NCBI GenBank assembly: GCA_039602395.1
Contig: JBCNJP010000023.1
Span: 92,458,030-92,522,029, forward strand
DNA length: 64,000 nt
Reading direction: 5' to 3'
Source of the DNA: Deinandra increscens subsp. villosa
Taxonomy: Eukaryota > Streptophyta > Magnoliopsida > Asterales > Asteraceae
Shown: positions 19,743 to 29,738 of the stretch, one piece after another
Layout: every line of letters begins with the position of its first letter
How positions within the stretch are numbered: the first letter of the stretch is position 1
The notes under the pieces: generated by a model
Told to the model about the DNA's origin: nothing
Seen by the model: only the letters and a program-made list of their open reading frames with translations
Databases searched by the model: none
Made by a program: the position numbers and the translations under genes

Positions 19743-21187
19743 GATCTCATTCATGAATGCATTTTTCTTCTTTCTAGAAAATTAAAGGTTTGTAGTTGAA
19801 GAGATACTTTATCAGACGAGTCTCACCCTGGTCAAATATGAATCCAGGTTATGTGATGAATAATATGAAACCCTGTTGACGTGGAGAGTTTCATATGATA
19901 TATGTCTATGTGACTATCAATAAACATAAAGACGTCAAGATATGACTAGACGTGGCTCCATGGGCCCCACCCTCGTTTTGACAGGGAAATGTAAATCAAT
20001 AACATAAATGCTAGTCATGGTTGGTTTTGAGGGTGGGCGACCGTAAAGGACCATGGTCTATATGGGTCTCAAATTTTTATTTTTCTTTACGGCTTTTCGA
20101 AGTCAAATATGCTATTATATAATAATTATATGAGCAAACATAAAATCTAAGAAATTTATAGAGTATGAATTATCAAATTAGTATCATAATCTTATTCTAT
20201 TTTCAAAGACTCATTTTCACTTTTGCTAGGACTCGAGATCTCAGGCACTAGCCATGATACTAGTAACTACACAAGAACGAGGTTTTGCATAATCTTCATA
20301 GTGTTGCTCTTACACGATTGATTTCTAGTGAATGGTGATATAGAGATAATCTAATCTCAACGAAAAGATGTAGATCCCGCAAGATGACTTTAACATTCTT
20401 CGTATAAGAAGTTAGTCATGATTTACCCATCTATTTACGGGATAAAATGGTGTGGATCCCGCGAGATGATTCGGGTCGTTTCATTTGTTTTTTTTTCTTT
20501 TCTTTTTCACTTACCGAAAAGGCAAATTATTTTTTATTGGTATATATAATTTAGTCAAAGTTACGATATGGTAAATGCAAAGATTCAAGTGGCTTCTTAA
20601 AAAGCTATCTTTAGCTCGGAAGGAAGGAAGGAATTGAAATACTGTTTTTCTTTCATTTTATATGCTTATAAATTAGATGATACTCACGCATACTGCTGCA
20701 TATATTTAACCATTTCATTTTACGTCAGATGGAAATCTATTTTTAAAATATATTAACGTAAATTTAAATGGAGACTCATAATAATAAACATAACGTTAAT
20801 TAACATAATAAGATGTTACAAGTAAAACATTAAGAAAAACAAACAAGAACAAATAAGTACTATTGTCGCTAGAAGGGAATATCACATTATTAATTAATCT
20901 TCCAAAAGTCCGAAAATTTCCACTAAAGGAAATGCATCTCATCTTCATCTATCTATTTTTATAACCTTTTTAATTAAATAAGTAAAATTAATTTCTTGCA
21001 TATAGAAGTTGTTGGTTTACTAAAGTTATTCATAAATCCAACCGATCTTGTTGCTTGTTGGCCTTGGGTCCCTTCTCTATTTATTGTGACACTATCCTTT
21101 TCCTTATAAATACATATATTCTATTTGCTCTAGTGACATCTCAAAGTATTATTTGGTTTTGTGTCATTTTATTTTTTGCTTTGGTTA
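19743..21187. other. No gene seen
   Basis: AT-rich spacer. Around 20000-20070 the phrases gggccccaccctcgttttga and ggttttgagggtgggcgacc form an imperfect inverted repeat, perhaps the core of an old MITE. At about 20350-20470 a phrase ending tagatcccgc(g/a)agatga occurs twice. Confidence 0.3.
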
Positions 21188-21315
21188 ATTTAGCTATAGC
21201 TACAAAAGATGTTCATACCTCGACTCACCTTGTTCGCACTCACTCTTTCGATGATGATCGAGTTCTCCACATGCCACCTCTTGAAAGGCTCGGTTACATG
21301 CCTCGATTGTCCTAG
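21188..21315 (+). pseudogene. Possible decayed upstream duplicate of the 21730 gene
   Basis: ttagctatagctacaaaaga tgttcatacc resembles ttagccatggctacaaccaa tgtgcatggc at the start of the 21730 gene, with ATA where that gene has its ATG. Downstream similarity is weak. A short frame runs on to SFDDDRVLHMPPLERLGYMP and a stop at 21315. The shared stretch is only about 30 bp, so this is tentative. Confidence 0.3.
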
Positions 21316-21729
21316 CGGTTCTGATTTATCAGGTTCGTTTTTCTGATGCGAAAATGCTCTTAAAGTGAATACACATATACATGCATATATATATATAATA
21401 ATAATAAATAGTATATGTATTTACCTGTAAAAAAAAGAAAACTTTGGTGAATAGTGTCGTGCTACAGTAAAAACATTGTTTCGCTTTTTTTATTGTTGTT
21501 ATGACAGTGTTTTTCCTCTTTTTTTAATAGTAACAAATTGATGTTTCTTTGTTTTTTTCCTGAAGTGTTTTTATTTTCTTTTACGTCTTTAGCACATTAA
21601 GACATTTTCTGCGACATGTTTCCTCGAAAGCTAGTTTTTTTTAAAGATCACACATCTCATCACTTTTTGCTTACCCCTCCCACAGGCATAAATATACTAA
21701 TCAAGTGCACCCAAGTGAAAAACTTAGCC

Positions 21730-22077
21730 ATGGCTACAACCAATGTGCATGGCACCTTTGAGACCCAATTACCATCAAACCATTGCCAAGCCAAGATCTT
21801 GGGTGGACCCAAACAACTCTACATTTCAAGAAAGACCATGGTCACTAGCCTCATGACCGCGGTCCACGAGACCGACTCCACCACATCTCGACCATTGAGC
21901 TTCTATACATCATGTCCTATGTCACAAAACCATGACGGGAAATGTGGGGCCCGTAAAGATGCAATCAAAAGGAACATCGGGTCGTCGAAGACCATGGATC
22001 TGCCTTTGCCGAAAGAATGGGGATTGGCACCATCTAGCTATTATGTCCCCTTCATTCCTATCATCGGCATCCCGTGA
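21730..22077 (+). CDS. Unrecognised 115-aa protein
   Basis: The frame begins MATTNVHGTFETQLPSNHCQ in a good context (agccatggct) and ends YYVPFIPIIGIP. It has no signal peptide from this ATG, but an open extension upstream to 21616 would add 38 residues. The composition is coding-like, with balanced GC and no low-complexity runs, in contrast to the AT-rich flanks. It contains several cysteines (HCQAK, SCPMSQ, KCGAR) and a KTMDLPLPKEWGL segment. I do not recognise a family. It may be a lineage-specific gene. Confidence 0.5.
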   Translation: MATTNVHGTFETQLPSNHCQAKILGGPKQLYISRKTMVTSLMTAVHETDSTTSRPLSFYTSCPMSQNHDGKCGARKDAIKRNIGSSKTMDLPLPKEWGLAPSSYYVPFIPIIGIP

Positions 22078-22896
22078 TTTGATCTTGAATTTGGGGGCAT
22101 ATGTTTTATCTTATTGCAATTTTTTATGTTTAAAGGGCAAGAAAATGAGTAGTATAAATATGTCTTAATTTATATAGTTTGTGTAATAAATAAATATGTA
22201 TAATATGCCTAAATTCTCACTTATTTGATATCTAAATACATGTTTTAGTTTTCTTTCTCATAATATTTCTCTTTTATATATTCAAGACTAAGCCCCGGAA
22301 ATATAAATCGGTTGGGTTGAGTAATGAGTCAAAATAAGTTCTGAACAATATAAATTTGGATCAGCAAGATGCTGGTACTTTTAGTGTTATCAATGTTATT
22401 ATAGTATAATCGGATTAGATTAAGACCAAATGTTAGACAAAATAAGCATTAAATGAGTTAGAAGGCATATTAAATAAATGTTCTAATTTCATATACATAG
22501 ACCACGAATGTCTGAGAGTAGTGCGGCAATGTTAGGGTCCTAGGGATGGTGACCGTTAGTGGGCTCCAAGGGGCAAAACCCCTTCTGACAATTGAGATGA
22601 CGGGTCGACATGATGTTTTTTTGATAAGTTTTATATGCACTCAAATTTCTTTCGAAGATACTCAATTGTTAAAGAGTTACATGAAAAATGATTTTTAAAA
22701 AGTAACTAATAGTCGGTAGCAAGTTGCTACTAATCGGTAGCAACTAGAAACTTAAACATCAAAAAAAGTTTTGTTTTAGTACTAGTACTAAATCCTCAAT
22801 AGCAAATTTAGCCTATCGGTAGCAACCTTATACTTCGGCACCAAAATTGTTATCGGTAGCAACTTTGTGCTTCTTTCGTCAACAATTTTGTGCTTC
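22078..22896. other. No gene seen; tcggtagcaac motif cluster
   Basis: AT-rich. Between 22700 and 22870 the phrase tcggtagcaac(t/a) occurs several times in a loose repeat, similar in style to 13930-14160. Confidence 0.35.
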
Positions 22897-22912
22897 AGAA
22901 GCAACTTAATGA

Positions 22913-23117
22913 ACCAACTAGGACTTGTCCAAGTGCTACTGGTGATGATAGAAAACTAGTTGATTGAGAGGTTACTAGCTCGATCCTTGAGCGGTTGAGC
23001 CTACAGGTTTTACCACCCGGTCGTTTTACAGAGGTGGATTTTTTTTTTCTTCTGAATGGGGCCAGGTGTTCAGCTCTGGGTGGCCTGCTAGTTAAGTTAA
23101 ATGCCTTTAAAAAAGAA
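22913..23117 (+). mobile_element. SINE with 16-bp TSD
   Basis: The sequence agaagcaacttaatga flanks the element exactly (22897-22912 and 23118-23133). Near the 5' end are box-A-like (ctaggacttgtccaagtgc) and box-B-like (gctcgatccttgagc) Pol III promoter elements, and the 3' end is A-rich (ctttaaaaaagaa). These are the marks of a tRNA-derived SINE inserted by LINE machinery. Confidence 0.8.
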
Positions 23118-23394
23118 AGAAGCAACTTAATGACGGAGTGTAGATGACAGATAAACTAAAGAAACAAACAAGTTTCAAATCACTCCATATTGCATCTACT
23201 CATTCACATGATTGGTATGATTTCACCAAGAATGATAGGTGGTTGTTGATAACAAATAAGCGAGTCGATAATTAATGCCGGGTACTATGTTTTATGAGGG
23301 GAAAAAAAAACAAAAAAAAAAACAAACAAACTTACTTTTGAATAAGCGAATATATACGGTGGTTGCAAGTTGCAACAAACTTTGCAACCATTAA

Positions 23395-24391
23395 GGCTAA
23401 GTGTATTGGATAAAGCCCCATAAAGCCCCACAAGGGGCATTATGCGCCATGTGGACGCTGACTGGGCAAGGGGCTTCATGGGGCTTTATGGTGTAGTGGA
23501 TAAAGCCCCATAAAGCCCACCATCATCATTACCTTATTATTATTTTTTTAACTTTTTTTTAAAAAGTACTTTCATTAAAAATAAAATAAAAGACAACAAA
23601 ATAAATTAAAACATCACAACTTAAAAGAAAACACGAACGCCTATATATAACTATTAAACGTGAAAATAGGATCTTCGGGGTTGTTGATGTATGGCCTCAA
23701 AAAAGCCCAAACGCCTGCGTATATAAAGCTCTTGCCATATTCAGTTTTGTACTCGCTCAACGACCTTCGCAGCATTGAGCTTATACCCTCCGCGCCATAT
23801 TGTCGCTCGAGTCGTACATAGATATCATTAAAAGTTCGTGCCTTCGATTGCAAGTCCCACCATTTCGCCCTGATAAAGTTCCCGTTTAAAAACACTCCAC
23901 GTCGCCGTTTGAAGTCATCAATCACGGCATTCCAAAACTCGTTTGGCCGGCGTCCATCATTCCAATTGTGTGCGACGTTAACGAAAGATTGTGCCACCGC
24001 TACGTCGTCTTCGGCCTTCCAACTACGCCTATTCATTGTGAATGTTTGTGAAAGTTTATAAAATAGATGGGGTATATATAGTAGAAGAATAGAAGTAGAG
24101 AGGAGTTGGAGTGGTGTGTGAGATGTTTAAAAAAGTGGGGTATTTATAGGTAAAAGAGGGTTTAAATTAAAAAAATTAAAAAAAAAAAATCTTTGCTCAA
24201 CGGTACAAAATTTAGCCGTTGAACGGCTATTTTTTTTTATTCAACTCCTCTAATCGGCGTTATAGGGCTAACGCCCCTCGCCCATTCTCCCTCTATAACG
24301 CCCCCATAACGCCCCACCGTAGTGGGGGTGGGCGTTATGGGGGGCGCTATGGAGCCCTTTTTGGCCCAGTAACGCCCCACTACGGGCAGCC
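23395..24391 (-). mobile_element. PIF/Harbinger derivative with an intact Myb/SANT frame (TSD TAA)
   Basis: The terminal inverted repeats are ggctaagtgtattgg (left) and, on the other strand, ggctgcccgtagtgg. taa flanks both sides (23392-23394 and 24392-24394). GC-rich subterminal palindromes (ggataaagccccataaagcc on the left, cgccccaccgtagtgggg on the right) are typical of this group. It carries a 131-aa Myb/SANT-like frame on the minus strand (23641-24036) with its own short leader, but no DDE transposase. Confidence 0.75.
23641..24036 (-). CDS. Myb/SANT-like protein of a Harbinger-type element
   Basis: The frame MNRRSWKAEDDVAVAQSFVN and onwards, with KRRRGVFLNGNFIRAKWWDL and FNDIYVRLERQYGAEGISS, has the trihelix/Myb pattern (W..ED..LAQSW...S; F...R....LKxRW) seen in the DNA-binding ORF1 protein of PIF/Harbinger elements and in plant proteins often labelled NAM-associated or glutathione S-transferase T3-like. 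ORF1 normally helps bring the transposase to the TIRs. Here the frame ends after 131 residues, shorter than the usual 300 or so, so only the N-terminal domain remains. It lies inside the TIRs of the 23395-24391 element. Confidence 0.75.
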   Translation of the reverse strand: MNRRSWKAEDDVAVAQSFVNVAHNWNDGRRPNEFWNAVIDDFKRRRGVFLNGNFIRAKWWDLQSKARTFNDIYVRLERQYGAEGISSMLRRSLSEYKTEYGKSFIYAGVWAFLRPYINNPEDPIFTFNSYI

Positions 24392-24519
24392 TAATAAGAT
24401 TTTGACACAAGCATTCCGATGTTTTATACATATATTGGTGTCATGAATGTTACTTTTCTGATGCGAATATGCCTCCCCGATTAATCAATTATTCACACAA
24501 CATGAAAAAAATAAAAAAA

Positions 24520-25741
24520 GGGTCCTGCTATTCACACCGGGTCATTTATTGTTCTGCACCGGCCCTAAGCGGGTCGTATGGGTCTCAATGGGTCGTATAG
24601 CTAAGTTTTTTTTTTATTATTTTTTTTTCTAACTCTTTTATTAACACAATTTTTTACCTTTTTTTATGAAAAACCCTTGCCTTTTCTAAATAATAAAACT
24701 AGTGATTTGTTACTCGTTACTCGTTTGATTTTTTTAAATAATACTCGTACTATTTGTTCGTTTAACATTAAAAAAAAATAATACTCGTTATATGTTACTC
24801 GTTAGTCGTACTCTTTGCTCGCTTGCCTTTTTTAAATAGTAAAACTAGTTATTTGTTACTCGTTACTCGTTTGACCTTTTTAAATAATACTCGTACTCTT
24901 TGTTCGTTTGACATTTTAAAAAAATAATACTCGTTATATGTTACTCGTTAGTCGTACTCTTTGCTCGTTTGCCTTTTTTAAATAATAAAACTAGTTATTT
25001 GTTACTCGTTACTCGTTTGGATTTTTTAAATAAACCCGTACTCGTTACTCGTACTCTTTGCTCGTTTGACATTTAAAAAAGAATAATACTCGTTATATGT
25101 TACTCGTTAGTCGTACTCTTTGCTCGTTTGACATTTAAAAAAAATAATATTCGTTATATGTTACTCGTTAGTCGTACTCTTTGCTCGTTTGCCTTTTTTA
25201 AATAATAAAACTAGTTATTTGTTACTCGTTACTCGTTTGGATTTTTTAAATAAACCCGTACTCGTTACTCGTACTCTTTGCTCGTTTGACATTTAAAAAA
25301 GAATAATACTCGTTATATGTTACTCGTTAGTCGTACTCTTTGCTCGTTTGACATTTAAAAAAAAATAATATTCGTTATATGTTACTCGTTAGTCGTACTC
25401 TTTGCTCGTTTGCCTTTTTAAAATAATAAAACTAGTTATTTGTTACTCGTTACTCGTTTGGATTTTTTAAATAAACCCGTACTCGTTACTCGTACTCTTT
25501 GCTCGTTTGACATTTAAAAAAAAATAATACTCGTTATATGTTACTCGTTAGTCGTACTCTTTGCTCGTTTGCCTTTTTTAAATAATAAAACTAGTTAATT
25601 TAACATGAGTTTTATTTTAAGACTTAAATGGGGCGGGGAGGCCTCTACCCCCGTTTAGGACTTATATGGGGCGCAGAGGCCTCTACCCCCCGTTTAGGAC
25701 CGGTGCAAGGAAAAACAATTCCGGTGCGAATAGAATAGGGC
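24520..25741. mobile_element. TIR element filled with a tandem-repeat array
   Basis: The left end gggtcctgctattcacaccg with tctgcaccggccctaagcgg nearby is matched in inverse at the right end (agccctattctattcgcacc; ttgcaccggtcctaaacggg). Between the ends lies a minisatellite (24700-25600) and no coding region. Flanking A-runs make the TSD unreadable, so the superfamily is open. Confidence 0.6.
24700..25600. repeat. Higher-order minisatellite of ACTCGTT-type units
   Basis: The marker phrase gccttttttaaataataaaa recurs at 24824, 24971, 25191, 25412 and 25571, giving steps of 147, 220, 221 and 159 bp. Two block types alternate: one of about 97 bp with aaactagttatttgttactc and one of about 62 bp with gacatttaaaaaagaataat. 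The 220-bp period is one long block plus two short ones and is present twice almost unchanged. Within blocks tactcgtta and gtactcttt form smaller repeats. Confidence 0.85.
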
Positions 25742-26067
25742 TAAAAAAAAGGTTGTATGGGGGCGGATTTAAGCATAGCTGAGTGGGGTCCGAGGCACCT
25801 ACTCAACTAAAAAAATAAGAAGTTAATTAGTTGGAATATTTGATTAAGGCACCCAAGATTTCTTTTCTAAGGCACCCAAGGGCCAAAGCTAAACCCAAAA
25901 ACCTTACGAAGGAAAAGAGAAAGAAAAATGGTGAAGCTTCAATCCACCATTGTTGTCTGGTTAAAACTGGTTGTAAACTTAGAAAGAAGAAGAAGCTGCT
26001 TTTTTACTTTTACCTTTTTTTAATATAGCTAGTCTATTTAGTAGGGAGTACTAATGTCCCTTATTAT
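25742..26067. other. No certain gene
   Basis: A 65-codon frame at 25831-26028 has no domain. The region contains two copies of aggcacccaag and looks like transposon-flanking sequence. Confidence 0.3.
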
Positions 26068-26076
26068 TATTATATA

Positions 26077-27395
26077 GAGTAAATTACGGATTTCGTCCCT
26101 GTGGTTTGTTGAAATTTCACCTATCGTCCTACTTTTCAAAAATTACGGATTTCGTCCCAGACTTTTGTCAAAACGTTACGGATTTCGTCCTTTTGTTGGA
26201 TGACCGTTAAAAAAATATGTTAAATGAATGTTAAAAGACCATTATACCCTTATCTTTAAATAATAATTACATAAAAACTTAAATACTAAACTAAAATAAA
26301 AATAAAAACCTAAACTAAATATAAAAACCTAAATTTAAATCTCAGATATGTCGCCGACATCTAACGGAGCATAAGCTCATGGAAGGACGGGAAATGGTGG
26401 TGGCGATGGATGGTTTGCCGGAGACATCGCTGCCAATCCACAGCGAAGACGACGTGTATATGCGATTTCATACGACGATAGTGTTGGAACGAGAACACTC
26501 TAATTTTTGTTAAACTGACCGACGAAACTCATCGCAAACCGCCGATACGTTTGTTGCCGCAAAATCAATTTCACATCTTGAAAATTCACAGAAGGAATTA
26601 AGTGACGATGTAAATCCTTTTGTAAAACTCATGGAAGGAATTCCAAACTGAATAAAAGGATTTATAAAAAGTCATTTCTTGAAACTCACAGGAGGAATTA
26701 CGAACCGAATCATGCGTCTTTCACGATTTTTAAATGAAAATCGATTTCAATCGGTGGAATTCTGGATTTCCGCCACTGAACTCACTGTCCATCCGTTTGA
26801 CGATTTCTAGATGGAAAATCGATGTCAATATGTGGGTTTATGTATTTCCGATTTGTGGATGGAAATCGACTTCAAGGCCGGAGATAGAGGTCACGACGAT
26901 CTGGCGGCCACCAGGGCGATCATGCAACGGAGAAGACGACGGAGAAAATGAATCCGGCAGCCACCAAGGTCGCAACCTTGCAACGTAACTCCGTTCCGGT
27001 GATCCTTCCGAGTCCCATCTACTGATTCGGAGTAGTGGAGAAATTTGAATGACGAGGAAGATGAACGGAGATGTTCAAATGGCGAGGAAGATGACTGGAG
27101 ATGTTCAGGTCTCGTCGGAAAGGATTGACGGTGGGGTTGGGCTACCGGATCTGGAAACATTTCACAGGGGGGGGGGTGTTAGGGTTGGGCTTATATGTTT
27201 TTTTATTAAAATTAAAAAGGTAGGGGTATATTAGGAATTTTTAAAAAGTTAACAGATTTTTTAACGGATGTTAGTCGTAGGGACTATATCCGCAACGATT
27301 TTGCAAAACTTGAGGACGAAATCCGTAATAAATGATACTTAGGGATGAAATCCGAAATTCGTACAAACCACAGGGACGATATCCGTAATTTACTC
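26077..27395. mobile_element. Mutator-like element, 1319 bp, perfect 9-bp TSD
   Basis: The ends gagtaaattacggatttcgt and its inverse form long TIRs, including the motif pair cctgtggtttgt / acaaaccacaggg. The 9-bp sequence tattatata stands immediately outside both ends (26068-26076 and 27396-27404), the hallmark of MULE insertion. The interior (26340-27180) is GC-richer and contains coding-like pieces, but I could not identify a transposase or a parent gene. The terminal phrase links it to 631-2242. Confidence 0.9.
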
Positions 27396-27420
27396 TATTA
27401 TATATTTACTTTATTTATTA

Positions 27421-28150
27421 GACCCTCCGCATCGGAGGTACATACACACGTACGTACGTACGTACGGCGTACGTCACTGATGTGGCGTACGTACGTACGT
27501 GCGTACGTACGTTCCCACAAACCTTCACGTACCAGCCACGTTGGGACCCACCAATTTCTTTTTCCTTTTCTTTTTTACTTTTAACGGATAGATTTTGTAA
27601 AATTCAAAATTTTTTGTTTTATTTTAACTTTTAATAATTCAAATAAAATATAAATAAATTTTTAAAAAATCTGAAAAAATTTCTAAAATTCATAATTAAA
27701 TAAAACATTAAATTTAATATTTTTTTTAAAAAAACGGCTAGTTTTATTTTTTGTCTTATTATAACGGCTAGTTTTTTTAAAAAAGTCTATAAATACCACT
27801 TCATTTCTTCATTTCATTCACACATCAAACCTCTCATTTCTCTCTCAAATTTCTGCAAACCTCTCATTTCTCTCTCAAATTTCTGCAAACTCAAGCTTCC
27901 AAATGGATCACAACAACTCAAGCTTCCAAACTTAATATTAAATTATTTTTTTAATAAAAATATAGCCGTTATAAATAAATAAAGATTAAATAAAATGGTG
28001 ATGTGGAAATAAAAGGTGGTATGTGGGGAAGTACTTGATGTGGAAAAAAAGTGGGTTTTGTGGTATGTGGTAAGTACGTGACGTGGCATGCTGACTGGAC
28101 CAAAAAGGTGGTATTTAGTGGTATTTAGTGTTCCCTTGATGTGGGTGGTC
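27421..28150. mobile_element. PIF/Harbinger derivative with a stub of ORF1 (TSD TTA)
   Basis: The ends gaccctccgcatcggagg and (other strand) gaccacccacatcaaggg are inverted repeats, with tta on both sides (27418-27420 and 28151-28153). Inside is a TATA box (ctataaatacc, about 27787), a leader with a duplicated 30-bp segment and ATG followed by only MDHNNSSFQT and a stop, which looks like the first codons of a lost ORF1. Near the left end is a long self-complementary acgtacgt run. Confidence 0.75.
27826..27885 (+). repeat. Two exact 30-bp tandem copies in the Harbinger leader
   Basis: The unit begins caaacctctcatttctctct and occurs twice in a row, just before the short MDHNNSSFQT frame at 27904. 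Confidence 0.85.
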
Positions 28151-28153
28151 TTA

Positions 28154-29014
28154 TTCATATAACTTACGAACTTACCGTATATGATGTTTTATCATAAGTT
28201 CTTTGAATGAATACAGTTTGATGTAGGGTACCTTAGTTGCTTTCTTTTTTTTATTATTTTTTTTATTTCTGTATGTTAATTTGGTGTTTAATGGAATGTC
28301 TTTTAAAAAATTCAACATAGTTTGATTCATGATTTATATTTCATGTATCTCTTTTTATAAAAGGTTTAATGATTTTAGAAAACTAAAAATAAATAGATTA
28401 AAAATGATTGGGGCGTTTAATAAATAAGTTTCTAAATAAGTCTAGTTTCGCAGATAGTAATCATTTGCTTGAATTGTATAATTGATTAAACTTTAATCGT
28501 TTGGAATCACATCCTTTCATAATCTATTTGCTACCGTCTTTTAAGAGCTAGAATATGTTTCTTTTTATTTTTTAACCACAAGTATGTTTGGACCCGACCC
28601 GTTTAACCTTATCATCAGTGTAATTTTTTCATTTGACATGTTCTAATCTCGGCGAACTTTAGCACCCACTGACAAAAAGTTCTGGATCCGCCACTGGTTG
28701 TATGAGTTGGAAATACTGGAAGGAGCAAGACACAAACACAATCATAGATTTGGTCCCTAACTCGGGTTACGATTCATTTATTATTATTAAGATCAAAACC
28801 ACATGGAATACAATACCCTAGTATTTCTATTTATACTAAATACAATGACTTATCAGTTATCACCAAGGCTTCTAATCAAATCTAATAAGGAAGCAGTTCT
28901 TCTCGGTTAAACTTTACCAATAAAACAAATCAAATATTAATTCAATTCATTCTCCTCCCTAATCTTGATTTGTGCATTTGAGATCTAAAATTCCTAAGTA
29001 ACACTTGTTAGAAT
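28154..29014. other. No gene seen
   Basis: AT-rich spacer. The phrase ttctggatccgccactgg at about 28680 is a common end fragment of plant repeats. The gypsy remnant starts to be recognisable at 29015. Confidence 0.3.
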
Positions 29015-29617
29015 CTAACCAAAGTATTCTTCCATTTCACTAACCAATTTAGCTAAGATAGTATAGGGCCCATAATACTTGCCAACTAACTTCTGGCTTA
29101 GCCTTACAACAACATAAGTCTGTCTATAAAGAACCAACTTCAAATATACCCAATCACCAACTTTAAATCCTCTCTCAGTCCTATGTAGATCAGCCATTTG
29201 TTTCATTCTATGTTGAGCTTGCCTCAAATTGGTTTCCAAAATGTTGATAACCTATTCTCTAGCTTACAAACTTCTATCCACTACCTCATATTTTACTTTA
29301 TCTAGGCAGATAGGGAATATGTAAATGTGGAGGCTGATCGTAGATCACCTCATAAGGTGTGCACTTAGTGGCTGACTGATAAGATGTATATACGAATATC
29401 AAAACACATACACCTCAAATAACCCTCCAAACACATGTTGAGTACTTCTGTCTGTTCATCTGTTTGTGGCTGAAAAGAACTAGACATATTATATTCAACA
29501 CCTTGTAAAGCCATCAATTGTTGCCAAAAATGACTGATATAAATCTTGTCTCTATTAGAAACTATAGACTTAGGAGAACCATGTAACTTGTAAATATTAT
29601 CCAAGTAGGATTGAGCT

Positions 29618-29738
29618 ATTGATACGTAATTGATGGAGTAAATCTCTTGAATATTATTAACCCAAAGCACAGTATATATACAAGTATAAAATACAGAACG
29701 CACCCTATACAAATACACATTTACAATACGTACTAATA
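29618..29738 (-). repeat. 3' LTR of the copia element
   Basis: Direct repeat of 35368-35488 with one visible difference (acagaacgc here, acaaaacgc there). The stop codon of gag-pol lies a few bases inside it. It contains a TATA-like atatata run. Confidence 0.9.
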
